Assembly: GCF_014655715.1 (NCBI RefSeq)
Contig: NZ_BNBM01000001.1
Span: 498,742 to 562,741 of the forward strand
Direction of reading: 5' to 3'
Origin: Streptomyces lanatus
GTDB taxonomy: Bacteria; Actinomycetota; Actinomycetes; Streptomycetales; Streptomycetaceae
Length of the DNA: 64,000 bases
Shown here piece after piece: positions 8,599-16,594 of the stretch (positions are counted from its first letter, which is position 1; each line of letters opens with the position of its first letter). The position numbers and the translations under genes are program-made. The notes beneath the pieces are model-generated. The model saw only the letters and a list, made by a program, of their open reading frames with translations. It did no database searches and had not been told where the DNA came from.

Positions 8599-9426
8599 TC
8601 AGTCCTCCGCGGCCGGGGTACGGCGGCGCAGCCGGTAGACCGCGCCGCCGGCCGCGCCCGCGATCAGGAGGCCGCCAGCGACCAGGGCGGGGACGGAGTC
8701 GGTGAAGGTACCGCCGGTGCCGGCCTGCACTCCGTGCTCGGTGGAGGCGCCGCCGTCGTCGCAGTCCTCCGCGTGGGACCCGCCTTCGCTCCACCCGGGG
8801 TCGGTCTTGTCGCCTCCGGTCGGTGCTTCCCAGCCGGGCGCGGCCGTCCCGGCGTCGGTCCCGCCGGTGTCCTCCTCGCGCTTCCCGGTTTCGGACTTGG
8901 ACCAGTCCGAGCCGGACTCGTCGCACGTACGGCTGCCGCCACCGCCACCACCCAGGCCGCCCTCCGGATCACCCTTGCCGGCCTCGCCACCACCTGAACC
9001 GTCACCACCACCCCCGCCCTTCCCAGCCACCTCGAACGTCGCGCTCCACTCCTTCCCCTCCTCGCCGGCCGCCGCGGGGCAGGTGCCGTCGACCGTCCAG
9101 CCGGATTCCGGGGCACTTTCCGTGTCCTCGGCCGCGGGGACACGCGCGGTGCCGCTGTAGGCGGGCCCGGCGGCCTTCTCGTCATTGCCGGAGACCCGCT
9201 TCAGGTCGACGACGCCGTCCTCGAACGCCTGCGAGACGCCCTCGATGCTCTCCGGCGCGGACCCGCCGGAGGCATCGCAGGAGACCGAGACGGTGACACT
9301 GCCGCCCGGCGAGACGGTCCCGGGGCTGACCTCGGCGGCCGGGTCCGCGGAGGCGGTCGGGGCGGCGGCGCCCAGAACGGTGCCGGCCAGCGCGGCGACG
9401 GACAGGGCACGGGCGGTGCGGCGCAT
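8599..9426 (-). CDS. Secreted, membrane-anchored surface protein
   Basis: 275 residues. The start ATG (9424-9426) has AAGGAG 8 nt upstream. An N-terminal signal peptide (MRRTARALSVAALAGTV... cleaved near TASADP) is followed by an Ig-like stretch (VSPGTVSPGGSVTVSVSCD), then long Gly/Asp/Glu-rich low-complexity linker with a Cys pair, a C-terminal hydrophobic span and a YRLRRR tail. There is no LAXTG or LPXTG motif before the last span, so it is more likely a C-terminally membrane-anchored wall protein than a sortase substrate. Function not recognised. Confidence 0.72.
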   Translation of the reverse strand: MRRTARALSVAALAGTVLGAAAPTASADPAAEVSPGTVSPGGSVTVSVSCDASGGSAPESIEGVSQAFEDGVVDLKRVSGNDEKAAGPAYSGTARVPAAEDTESAPESGWTVDGTCPAAAGEEGKEWSATFEVAGKGGGGGDGSGGGEAGKGDPEGGLGGGGGGSRTCDESGSDWSKSETGKREEDTGGTDAGTAAPGWEAPTGGDKTDPGWSEGGSHAEDCDDGGASTEHGVQAGTGGTFTDSVPALVAGGLLIAGAAGGAVYRLRRRTPAAED

Positions 9427-9716
9427 GGGGTGAGCTCCTTCGGCCGACGACTGCAGGGGAACGGCGATCGCGCCCCCGCAGCCCATGACAGCCCGCCGGA
9501 CGCCCGTGCGCGCGCGGCCGGGCACCATTCGCGGGACGGGGGACGGCCGAGTGGGTGACGCGAGATGGGTCACCCGGTGGACGGGGAGCGGGCCGAGCGG
9601 CGGGAGCGGGCCACGTAGAGACCGAGTCACCGGAGCGAACCGCATCGCCGGAGCAAGCCACAAACGGACCGCGCCCCCGGGCGCCCGTGAGACCGGACCG
9701 CCCAAGGGAACCGACC

Positions 9717-10433
9717 TCAATCCATCAACGCCGCCAAATCCCGCTCCAACCCCCGCCCCCGCCGACCGACCACCCCCGCAGCGACATCGGCCAGCTTCCG
9801 ATTCGTGCCCTGGGAGATGCGGCGCAGTACTCCGAACGCCGTGTCGGCGTCGCAGCCGAGGACGTGCATGACGATGCCGCAGGCCTGGTCGACGACGGGG
9901 CGGGAGCGCAGGGCGTTGCCGAGGTGGTCGAGTTCGGTGAGTGCGGCGCGGTAGGAGCGGTCGCGGACGAGGCAGCTCGCGGCGAATTCGCCGAGGGCGT
10001 GCACGGGTCCGTGCCGGGCGTCCTCCAGGGCGCCCGGACGGAAGCTGTAGAGGCTCAGCGTCACCGTCAGACCGGACCGGCGGAACGGGAGCGTGACGCT
10101 GGAGCGCACGCCCGAGTCGAGCGCCATGGCGCGGTACTCCGGCCAGCGCTCGTCGTGCAGCAGGTCGGCCGAGTCGACGGGCTCGCCGCGTTCCAGGGCC
10201 GCCGGGATGGGCCCGTCACCGGAGCGGAACTGGACGGCGACGAGTCCGGCGAGGTCGGGATGGGTGACGGCGCCGGGCCGCTCGGCGTCCGGTTCGGCCA
10301 CCATGCTGCTGGCCCCGCAGCACTCGGCGGTGCAGCGCACGGCCTGCTCGGCCAGCGCGGACAGCCGGCGTCCGGGAAGGGCGGCTTCGGCGGACTCGTC
10401 CCCCCAGTGCTCCACGCGTTCGTGAGCGGGCAT
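9717..10433 (-). CDS. GAF and ANTAR domain RNA-binding antiterminator regulator
   Basis: 238 residues. A GAF domain (about 20-165, including the SSVTLPF and GPVHALGEFAA segments) precedes a C-terminal ANTAR domain (about 170-228: VVDQACGIVMHVLGCDAD then AFGVLRRISQ). ANTAR domains bind paired RNA hairpins and prevent transcription termination; the GAF part probably senses a ligand or redox state. The ATG at 10431-10433 has AGGAG 7 nt upstream. It is divergent from the PAS-GAF gene (125 nt apart) and near a stress-type sigma factor, so this is a small regulatory block. Target RNAs are not identifiable here. Confidence 0.85.
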   Translation of the reverse strand: MPAHERVEHWGDESAEAALPGRRLSALAEQAVRCTAECCGASSMVAEPDAERPGAVTHPDLAGLVAVQFRSGDGPIPAALERGEPVDSADLLHDERWPEYRAMALDSGVRSSVTLPFRRSGLTVTLSLYSFRPGALEDARHGPVHALGEFAASCLVRDRSYRAALTELDHLGNALRSRPVVDQACGIVMHVLGCDADTAFGVLRRISQGTNRKLADVAAGVVGRRGRGLERDLAALMD

Positions 10434-10558
10434 CCTCAACTCCTCCCTCCTTCCTTGCGCGTTCCCGGTCCCGGGCGGGGAAAACAGCCGGAGAACAGGG
10501 GGAACCGGTTGGATCCCGGTCGCCCCGGAACGCATCGACGCGGGCTAGGTTCATCCCC

Positions 10559-11713
10559 ATGGAGAAGGCGGACGGATTCGGTGACGAGCTCGCGGATTTC
10601 GTGCGCCGCGTCGCGGAACTCAAGGCGGCGCGCTCCGTGTCCGAAGGGGACCTGCCGACGGTCCTGGACGCCGCGATCTTCGAACTCGACCATGTCGCCG
10701 ACCAGTTGTGGCCGTGGTACGAGCGGCTGTCCTCGGGCGGACTGCCCCGTACGTCGTCCGCGGACCGTCAGGAGCAGCATCTGCTGCGCGCGGTGTTCCA
10801 GCGGTTCCCGCTCCCGGTGGCGCTGGTGGACCGGGAGACGGTGGTGCGCCGACTGAACTTCGCGGCGACGTCCTTCACCGGTGTGCGGTCCGGCTATGCG
10901 ACGGGGCGGCCGCTGACGGGGCTCCTCGCCCACGCCGACCGTGCGGCGTTCCGTTCGCAGGCCGCCGCGGTGGCCCGCGGCGAGGGCGACCGCAGCCTGA
11001 GCGTGCATCTCCAGCAGCACCCGTCGGCCCCGGTCCAGGCGACCCTGACGGCCGTACACCCGACCGGGGAGCCGCACACCACGGTGCTGGTGGTGCTGCG
11101 GCCCGGGGCGCCGACGCCGTCCACGCCGGTCACGGCGCCGCCCCGGCCGCCGGACCTGGCCGAGACGACCCGGCAGGCGGCCCTCGCGGACCTCCAGGAC
11201 GAGATGACGACGGCTCTCCTGACCGCACCCCGCGGCGACCGCGGGACGGTCCTGCGGCGCGCGGCCCGGGTCCTGCACGGCACCTTCGCCGACTGGGTGA
11301 TCGTCGACACGGCCGCCGGGCGGATGAGCCGTACGGCCGTGCTCGCCCCCTCCGAGGAGGAGGCCGCAGTTCTCGCGGCGCAGGACCCGGCCGACTGCCC
11401 CCTGGTCACGGACACGGCACGCACCGCCTCCCCGTCCCTTCAGGTGCGCCCGGAGAACCCGGACGCCTTCGGCAGGGACGCCGAGGGCGCCCCCGTCCTC
11501 GTACAGGCGAACGTCACCTCACTGCTGTGCGTCCCCCTGGCGGCCGAGGGCGCGGTACGGGCCGTGCTGACGCTGTTCAGATGCGGTCCTCGCGCCCCGT
11601 TCTCCATGGCGGAGGCGAAGGCGCTGGACACGATGGCCCGTCACATCACGCTGACGATCGTCAGGCCGCATCCTCGAGAACCTGCTCCCGCACCCGATGG
11701 CAGCAGCGGCTGA
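10559..11713 (+). CDS. PAS-GAF sensor protein without an output domain
   Basis: 384 residues. An N-terminal helical part resembles dimerisation helices. A PAS-like domain (about 78-180: FPLPVALVDRETVVRRLN) and a GAF domain (about 215-375, ending LDTMARHITL) follow. The arrangement matches the sensory half of streptomycete SpoIIE/PP2C phosphatases, but the reading frame stops just after the GAF domain, so no phosphatase, kinase or DNA-binding domain is present. It may modulate a partner in trans, for instance the adjacent ANTAR protein or sigma factor. Its last 53 nt overlap the 3' end of the convergent sigma-factor gene. Confidence 0.78.
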   Translation: MEKADGFGDELADFVRRVAELKAARSVSEGDLPTVLDAAIFELDHVADQLWPWYERLSSGGLPRTSSADRQEQHLLRAVFQRFPLPVALVDRETVVRRLNFAATSFTGVRSGYATGRPLTGLLAHADRAAFRSQAAAVARGEGDRSLSVHLQQHPSAPVQATLTAVHPTGEPHTTVLVVLRPGAPTPSTPVTAPPRPPDLAETTRQAALADLQDEMTTALLTAPRGDRGTVLRRAARVLHGTFADWVIVDTAAGRMSRTAVLAPSEEEAAVLAAQDPADCPLVTDTARTASPSLQVRPENPDAFGRDAEGAPVLVQANVTSLLCVPLAAEGAVRAVLTLFRCGPRAPFSMAEAKALDTMARHITLTIVRPHPREPAPAPDGSSG

Positions 11714-12452
11714 TGAGCCGGGACACATGCATCTGTGAGATGCCCAGTTGCTCCGCGATCCGGCTCTGCGTCATGTCGCCGAAGAACCGCATGTAGAGGA
11801 TCGCCCGCTCGCGCTCGGGCAGCGCGGCGATCCGTGGCTTGACGGCCTCGCGGTCGACGACCGTGTCCAGCGCGGGGTCGGCCGACCCCAGCGCGTCGCT
11901 CAGCGAGTACCCGTCGTCGCTGCCGGGCAGTTCCGCGTCCAGCGACAGGGCGGTGAAACTCTCCAGGGCCTCCAGGCCCGCGCGGACGTCGGCCTCGTTC
12001 ATGTCCGCGTGCTCGGCGATCTCGGCCACGGTGGGCCTGCGGCCCGAGACGTTCTGCAGGTCCTGTACGGCGAACCGGACACGGTTGCGCAGGTCCTGCA
12101 CCCGGCGCGGCACATGCAGCGTCCACATGTGGTCGCGGAAGTGCCGCTTGATCTCACCGGTGATGGTGGGGACGGCGTAGCTCTCGAAGGCGTTGCCGCG
12201 GGCGGGGTCGTAGCGGTCGACGGCCTTGACCAGGCCGAGGGCCGCGACCTGACGCAGGTCCTCGAAGCTCTCGCCGCGGCTGCGGAACCGGCCGGCCAGT
12301 CGGTCGGCCATGGGCAGCCAGGCCTCGACGATCCGTGCGCGCACGGTGTCGCGCTGCTGCCCCTGGGGCAGTTCGGCGAGCCTGCGGAAGTCCTCGGCGG
12401 TGTCGGGGGCGTCGTCGTGCGGGTGGTGCTTCGCGCTCACTGCGGTGGGCAT
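11661..12452 (-). CDS. SigB/SigF/SigG-family RNA polymerase sigma factor
   Basis: 263 residues. Region 2 contains FEDLRQVAALGLVKAVDRYD and the RGNAFESYAVPTI core/-10 recognition segment. Region 3 is in ISGRR-like PTVAEIAEHADMNEADV. Region 4 ends with a helix-turn-helix (SRIAEQLGISQMHVSRLIS). These are hallmarks of the stress and development sigma factors that streptomycetes hold in many copies under anti-sigma/anti-anti-sigma control. No anti-sigma gene is adjacent. The ATG at 12450-12452 is preceded by AAGGGAG at 11 nt. The gene converges on and overlaps the PAS-GAF gene by 53 nt, allowing antisense interference. Confidence 0.88.
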   Translation of the reverse strand: MPTAVSAKHHPHDDAPDTAEDFRRLAELPQGQQRDTVRARIVEAWLPMADRLAGRFRSRGESFEDLRQVAALGLVKAVDRYDPARGNAFESYAVPTITGEIKRHFRDHMWTLHVPRRVQDLRNRVRFAVQDLQNVSGRRPTVAEIAEHADMNEADVRAGLEALESFTALSLDAELPGSDDGYSLSDALGSADPALDTVVDREAVKPRIAALPERERAILYMRFFGDMTQSRIAEQLGISQMHVSRLISRCCHRVREQVLEDAA

Positions 12453-12617
12453 GTGCGTCGCAACTCCCTTGGTTGTGCACTGGCTTGGACGGTCACCGTG
12501 GGAGTGGGGGCGCGCACCGGTACCGGGCACACCCGTGGTGGGAAGTCACCGATCCCACGGACGTGCCTCCTGTCCGAAGCACTGTTCGTCCGCCTGCCCG
12601 TCCTCGGGTCGCTCAAA

Positions 12618-12631
12618 CGCCCGTGCGGGCG
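12618..12631 (-). terminator. Hairpin downstream of the TetR gene
   Basis: CGCCC (12618-12622) pairs with GGGCG (12627-12631) around GTGC. It lies 6 nt past the stop of the TetR gene on the minus strand and is followed by GTTTGAG. It would separate the repressor from the downstream sigma-factor gene. Confidence 0.4.
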
Positions 12632-12636
12632 AACGC

Positions 12637-13242
12637 TCAGTCGCGCGGGGCCGTGGCCCTGATGCCGGCGAGCACCACGCCGACGATGCGATCCGCGTCG
12701 GCGCGCGTGAAGGGGCGCATGCCGCGGTTGACGATCAGATGCACCGGGCCGGAGATCATCTCGCCCAGGAACGCGCTGTCGACCGGGGGGAGTTCACCGC
12801 GGTCGACGGCGGTCTCCACGCGGCGCCGCATGGCGGCCACACGCTGGTCGAGGATCTTGGTCAGCGCCTGGACGGTGGCGGTCTGGCGGGCGGGCTGAAT
12901 GGCCTGTTCGAGAGTCCGGCCGAACGGCGTCTCCAGGCCGCCCGCGAGGGCCAGCGTGAAGTCCACCAGGTCCCGGTGGATGTCGCCGGTGTCGGCGACC
13001 GAGGCGAGGTCCTCGGCGTAGCGCAGCAGGGCTTCGACGACCAGTTCCTCACGGTCGGGCCAGTTGCGGTAGACGCTGGTCTTGTGCACGCCGGCGAACT
13101 CGGCGACCTCCTCGTAGCGGAAGCCCGCGATGCCGTCGCGTGCGACGAGTTCGACGGTCGCGGCGAGGATCTGCGCTCTCACCCGCGCGTTGCGGCCACC
13201 GGGGCGCCGCGCGGGCGGCCGGTCCGTGGTCCCGTCGGCCAT
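12637..13242 (-). CDS. TetR/AcrR-family transcriptional repressor
   Basis: 201 residues. The N-terminal helix-turn-helix runs about 25-70 (ILAATVELVARDGIAGF, then YEEVAEFAGVHKTSVYRNW). The C-terminal ligand domain is of the TetR_C type with a typical TPFGRTLEQAIQ stretch. The ATG at 13240-13242 (or the GTG one codon earlier) follows AGGAGG; the GTG at 13254 would sit inside that Shine-Dalgarno, so I rejected it. It is divergent from a flavin monooxygenase and MFS exporter pair and probably represses both and itself through the operator at 13333-13353, releasing on binding the compound they handle. Confidence 0.88.
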   Translation of the reverse strand: MADGTTDRPPARRPGGRNARVRAQILAATVELVARDGIAGFRYEEVAEFAGVHKTSVYRNWPDREELVVEALLRYAEDLASVADTGDIHRDLVDFTLALAGGLETPFGRTLEQAIQPARQTATVQALTKILDQRVAAMRRRVETAVDRGELPPVDSAFLGEMISGPVHLIVNRGMRPFTRADADRIVGVVLAGIRATAPRD

Positions 13243-13332
13243 CACCGCGCCCACCTCCTGTTTCTCCGCTGGGGTGCCGATTGTCGCCAGGTGCGTCGTT
13301 GCGGTGCAAGCCGGTGCCCAGTACTCTCGCTA

Positions 13333-13353
13333 AAAGCGACAGATTGTTTCTTT
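13333..13353. promoter_or_regulatory. Putative TetR operator in the divergent promoter
   Basis: An imperfect inverted repeat: AAAGCGACAG (13333-13342), one central A, then TTGTTTCTTT (13344-13353). Seven of ten arm positions are complementary. It is the most AT-rich stretch of the 187-nt region between the TetR and flavin monooxygenase genes, and the size suits TetR dimers. Confidence 0.45.
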
Positions 13354-13429
13354 AATCGGTCCGACCGTCATGGCACGACTGTCACGGCACGACTGTCGCG
13401 GACCCACCTCAGCGAAACGGGGCACACAC

Positions 13430-14548
13430 GTGAACATCCTTGTCTCCGGGGCCGGAATCGCCGGGCTCGCCTGCGCACTTGAGCTCGGCCGGCGCGGTCA
13501 CGACGTGACCGTCGTCGAGCACGCCCCCCGGCTCCGGCTCACCGGCACACCCATCGACATCCGCGGCGATGCCATCGAGGCCGTGGAGAGGATGGGACTG
13601 CTCGCGCGGATCCAGCGGAAGCGGGTCCGGATGTCCGAGCTCACCCGATTCGTCGACAGCACGGGCCAGCCGGTGGCCCGGATCCCGATGGCCGAGGTCA
13701 GCGACTCCGACGACGACATCGAGCTGCTGCGCGAGGACCTCGTACGGATCCTCGCCGAGGCGCTCCCGGACACCGCGGCGATCCGCTTCGGCGACTCGGT
13801 CGAGACACTGGCCGACGACGGCGGCGACGGTGTCGACGTCCGTTTCGCATCGGGCCGGACCGGGCGCCACGACCTGGTGATCGGAGCCGACGGCCAGCAC
13901 TCCGCCGTACGCGGGCTGGTGTTCGGGCCCGAGAAGGACTTCCTGCGGCATCTCGGTGTCTACTTCGCCCTCGCCGACCTCCCCGCCGAGGCGCGATCCG
14001 AGGGCGCCAACTCGATCTACAACGTCCCCGGCCGGATGGCGGGCGTCTTCCGGTACGGAGGAAGGGCCGTCGCGGTCTTCCAGTTCCGGTCGGAGTCGAT
14101 CGACTACGACCACCGGGACCTGGACGCCCAGAAGCGGATCCTCATCGACGCCTTCGCGGGTCACCGGTCCTGGCGGATCCCGGAGTTGCTGGACGCGGCC
14201 CGCGCCGACCCCGGTTTCTTCTTCACCTCCGCGAGCCAGATCCACCTGCCGGCCTGGCACCGGGGCCGCGTCGCCCTCGTCGGGGACGCCGGGTACAGCC
14301 CGGCTTTCCTGTCCGGCCGGGGCACCTCACTGGCACTCACCGGCGCCCGCTTCCTCGCCGAGGAACTCGAACGCTGCGGCGACGACCACACCGTCGCGTT
14401 CGCACGGTACGAGGCCCGGCAGCGCCCCTACGTCACCTTCGCCCAGGACCGTGTCCACAGCGGTCGCGACCGCATGCTGCCGACCACCTGGGCCGCCATC
14501 GCCGCCCGCAACGAGGCACTGCGGGCGTCCGGCACCGGCGCGCACTGA
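13430..14548 (+). CDS. FAD-dependent monooxygenase (PHBH/TetX-like)
   Basis: 372 residues. The Rossmann motif GAGIAG lies at residues 7-12. The second FAD motif (DLVIGADGQHSAVR) lies near 150, and the GD motif (LVGDAGYSPAFLSGRG) near 285. This is the class A flavoprotein monooxygenase layout used for aromatic hydroxylation and for inactivating tetracyclines and rifamycins. I took the GTG at 13430 (VNILVSGAGIAG) as start, because upstream residues are not hydrophobic or conserved-looking; its ribosome-binding site is weak. It is followed 38 nt later by an MFS exporter and controlled by the divergent TetR, suggesting inactivation plus export of one compound. Confidence 0.86.
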   Translation: MNILVSGAGIAGLACALELGRRGHDVTVVEHAPRLRLTGTPIDIRGDAIEAVERMGLLARIQRKRVRMSELTRFVDSTGQPVARIPMAEVSDSDDDIELLREDLVRILAEALPDTAAIRFGDSVETLADDGGDGVDVRFASGRTGRHDLVIGADGQHSAVRGLVFGPEKDFLRHLGVYFALADLPAEARSEGANSIYNVPGRMAGVFRYGGRAVAVFQFRSESIDYDHRDLDAQKRILIDAFAGHRSWRIPELLDAARADPGFFFTSASQIHLPAWHRGRVALVGDAGYSPAFLSGRGTSLALTGARFLAEELERCGDDHTVAFARYEARQRPYVTFAQDRVHSGRDRMLPTTWAAIAARNEALRASGTGAH

Positions 14549-14586
14549 ACACACCCCTCGCCCCCACACCCTGGAGAGAGTTCATA

Positions 14587-16044
14587 GTGGAAGACACGCT
14601 GGAAAAGCCCGCCCCCGTCGCCCAGGAGCACCGCTGGAGCAAGCGGCTCGTCCTCTGGGCGGCGGTTCTCACCCTCGCCAACGTCCTGGCCGACGTGGTC
14701 ATCGGCTCGCCCATGATGGTCCTGCCCCAGTTACTCGACCATTTCGACACCGACCAGGCCGCGTGGCTGAACGCGAGCGCGATGCTGGCGGGCGCCATCT
14801 GGTCACCGCTGCTCGCGAAGAGCTCCGACATCTTCGGCAAGCGCCGGATACTCATCGCCACGCTGGCCCTCGCCTGCGCCGGAGCGCTGGTCTGCCTCGC
14901 CGCCCCCAACGTATGGATCTTCCTGGTGGGCCGCTTCCTCCAGGGCGCAGCGTTCGCCGCGGTGTTCCTCACGGTGGCCCTCGTACGCCAGATCTGCAGC
15001 ACACGGGTGGCGATGGCCGTGGTCGGGCTCGTGACGTCCGGCTCGTCGGTCGTCGGGATCATCGAGCCGTTCCTGATGCAGCCGGTCATCGATGTGTTCG
15101 GCTACCGGAGCGTGTTCATCGTGGCGGCGCTGCTCGCCGCGGCGGCCGCGCTCTGTGTGCGTTCCTTCCTGCCGGAGTCGCCGGTGCGCACCAGCGGCCG
15201 GATCGATGTGCGCGGGGCGCTCCTGCTCGGCGGCGGCCTCGGCGCGGTGCTCGCCTACGCCAGTCTCGGCAGCGACCTCGGATGGCTGTCCGGGGGCATG
15301 ATCGCGCTGCTGCTGGCCGGTGCCGCCGCGCTGGCCGGCTGGGTGTTCCTCGCCCTGCGGGTCGACGAACCCATCATCGACATCCGGGCCCTCGGCGGCC
15401 CGATCCTGCTGACGCTGCTGGCGCTGGTGCTGGCGGCGGGCTCCTTCCGGAGCATGCTCCAACTGACCGGAATCATCGCCCAGGTGCCCGCCGACCTGGG
15501 GCTCGGCTACGGACTGGGCGACGGCGAGGCGGTCGCGGTGCTTCTCGCCACACCCAACCTGGGCATCGTCATCGGCGGCATGTGCGCCGGATGGCTCGCG
15601 GGCCGGTTCGGTCCCGCGCTGCCTCTCCTCGGCGGCATCGCCGTAGGGGTGCTGGGGACGCTCGCGATGCTGGCGGGCGTATCGGCCCTCCCGGTGGCGA
15701 TCGCCTGCGGCGCCCTGCTCGGCATCGCCGCGGGCGCGATCGGCGCCTCCGGCTACAACCTGGCGACCGGCATCGAGGCGCCCGAGCGGCAGGGCACGAT
15801 CGCCGGCGTGGTGTCGGTCGTACTCGCCCTGGGCTCGGTCGTCTTCAACATCGCCGGGGGCGAGGTGCTCAAGGCGACCCAGATTCCGGGGACCCTCGCC
15901 GACGGCGCCCCGGTGAGCACGGCGGCCGGTGTGCACCTCTACGTCGCGATGGCGGGCATCCTCTTCGTCCTCGCGGCGATTCCCGCGCTCATGCTGGCCC
16001 GCAACCCCGCCGTGGCGGTGCTCACCCGCCCTCGACGGCCGTGA
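14587..16044 (+). CDS. MFS exporter
   Basis: 485 residues, about 14 hydrophobic segments, DHA2-like. Motif A is present in divergent form between helices 2 and 3 (SSDIFGKRRI), and motif C-like glycines occur in the fifth helix (GLVTSGSSVVGII). It probably exports a drug-like compound by proton antiport. The GTG start has GGAGAGAG about 6 nt upstream. It forms a two-gene operon with the flavin monooxygenase under the divergent TetR regulator. Substrate unknown. Confidence 0.87.
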   Translation: MEDTLEKPAPVAQEHRWSKRLVLWAAVLTLANVLADVVIGSPMMVLPQLLDHFDTDQAAWLNASAMLAGAIWSPLLAKSSDIFGKRRILIATLALACAGALVCLAAPNVWIFLVGRFLQGAAFAAVFLTVALVRQICSTRVAMAVVGLVTSGSSVVGIIEPFLMQPVIDVFGYRSVFIVAALLAAAAALCVRSFLPESPVRTSGRIDVRGALLLGGGLGAVLAYASLGSDLGWLSGGMIALLLAGAAALAGWVFLALRVDEPIIDIRALGGPILLTLLALVLAAGSFRSMLQLTGIIAQVPADLGLGYGLGDGEAVAVLLATPNLGIVIGGMCAGWLAGRFGPALPLLGGIAVGVLGTLAMLAGVSALPVAIACGALLGIAAGAIGASGYNLATGIEAPERQGTIAGVVSVVLALGSVVFNIAGGEVLKATQIPGTLADGAPVSTAAGVHLYVAMAGILFVLAAIPALMLARNPAVAVLTRPRRP

Positions 16045-16063
16045 CCGGCCTGCCGCCGCGCGG

Positions 16064-16594
16064 TCAGAGGACGTCGACCACGAGGTAGCCGTCGACTCGG
16101 CGGAGGTGTTCGCTGTCGGGGTCGGGCGGGAGCGGGTGGCCGAGGTCGGTGGTGCGGACCTCGCCGATCCACTGGTCGTGCTGGTACTCGTGGTTGATGA
16201 GGGTGGTGAGCAAGTGGCCAGCGACGACAGTGAGTTGCGTCGGGGCGCCGACCCGGCCGGCCGCGATGTCACCGATGCGGGCGTGCACGCGTTCGGCGAC
16301 CGTGGTGCGGAAGTCGGTGAGGCGTTTGACCGTGGGCAGGGTGCCGCGGAACTTCTCCGGGTTCGCCGAGTCCATCAGGGCGTCCAGCTCCGGGTCGGGG
16401 CTGGGCTCGGCCGCGGTGAGGTTGCGGATCATGAAGTGGGCGACATGGGCCTGGTGGCCCAGATGCCAGCCGATGGCGCTGGAGTTCTCGTGCGGGCGCC
16501 AGGTCACCTCGTCCGGGGTGAGGTCCCGCCACAGGTCGTCGGTGTAGGCACGGGCGCGGTCGTATTCGCGCAGCAACGCTTCTATCTGGAGCAT
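16064..16594 (-). CDS. DinB-superfamily protein
   Basis: 176 residues forming the four-helix DinB bundle, with candidate metal ligands in the GWHLGHQAHVAHF helix and in INHEYQHDQW near residue 135. Actinobacterial members of this family include mycothiol- or bacillithiol-dependent transferases and maleylpyruvate isomerase-like enzymes; many are of unknown function. The ATG lies inside the end of the upstream amine oxidase gene (13-nt overlap), so it is translated from the same mRNA. I infer a thiol-dependent detoxification or isomerisation role only by family. Confidence 0.82.
   Translation of the reverse strand: MLQIEALLREYDRARAYTDDLWRDLTPDEVTWRPHENSSAIGWHLGHQAHVAHFMIRNLTAAEPSPDPELDALMDSANPEKFRGTLPTVKRLTDFRTTVAERVHARIGDIAAGRVGAPTQLTVVAGHLLTTLINHEYQHDQWIGEVRTTDLGHPLPPDPDSEHLRRVDGYLVVDVL

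Noticed and set aside
8599..9426. Sortase substrate status of the secreted Gly-rich protein
   Set aside because: There is no LAXTG or LPXTG motif before the C-terminal hydrophobic span, unlike the two proteins at 52674 and 54975.
12453..12636. SigB-type promoter (GTTT-N15-GGGCAG) before the sigma factor, and a similar GTTT-N14-GGGCCA before gvpO
   Set aside because: The -10 halves diverge from GGGTAT/GGGTAC at two or more positions, and GTTT with GGG is frequent by chance in this composition.
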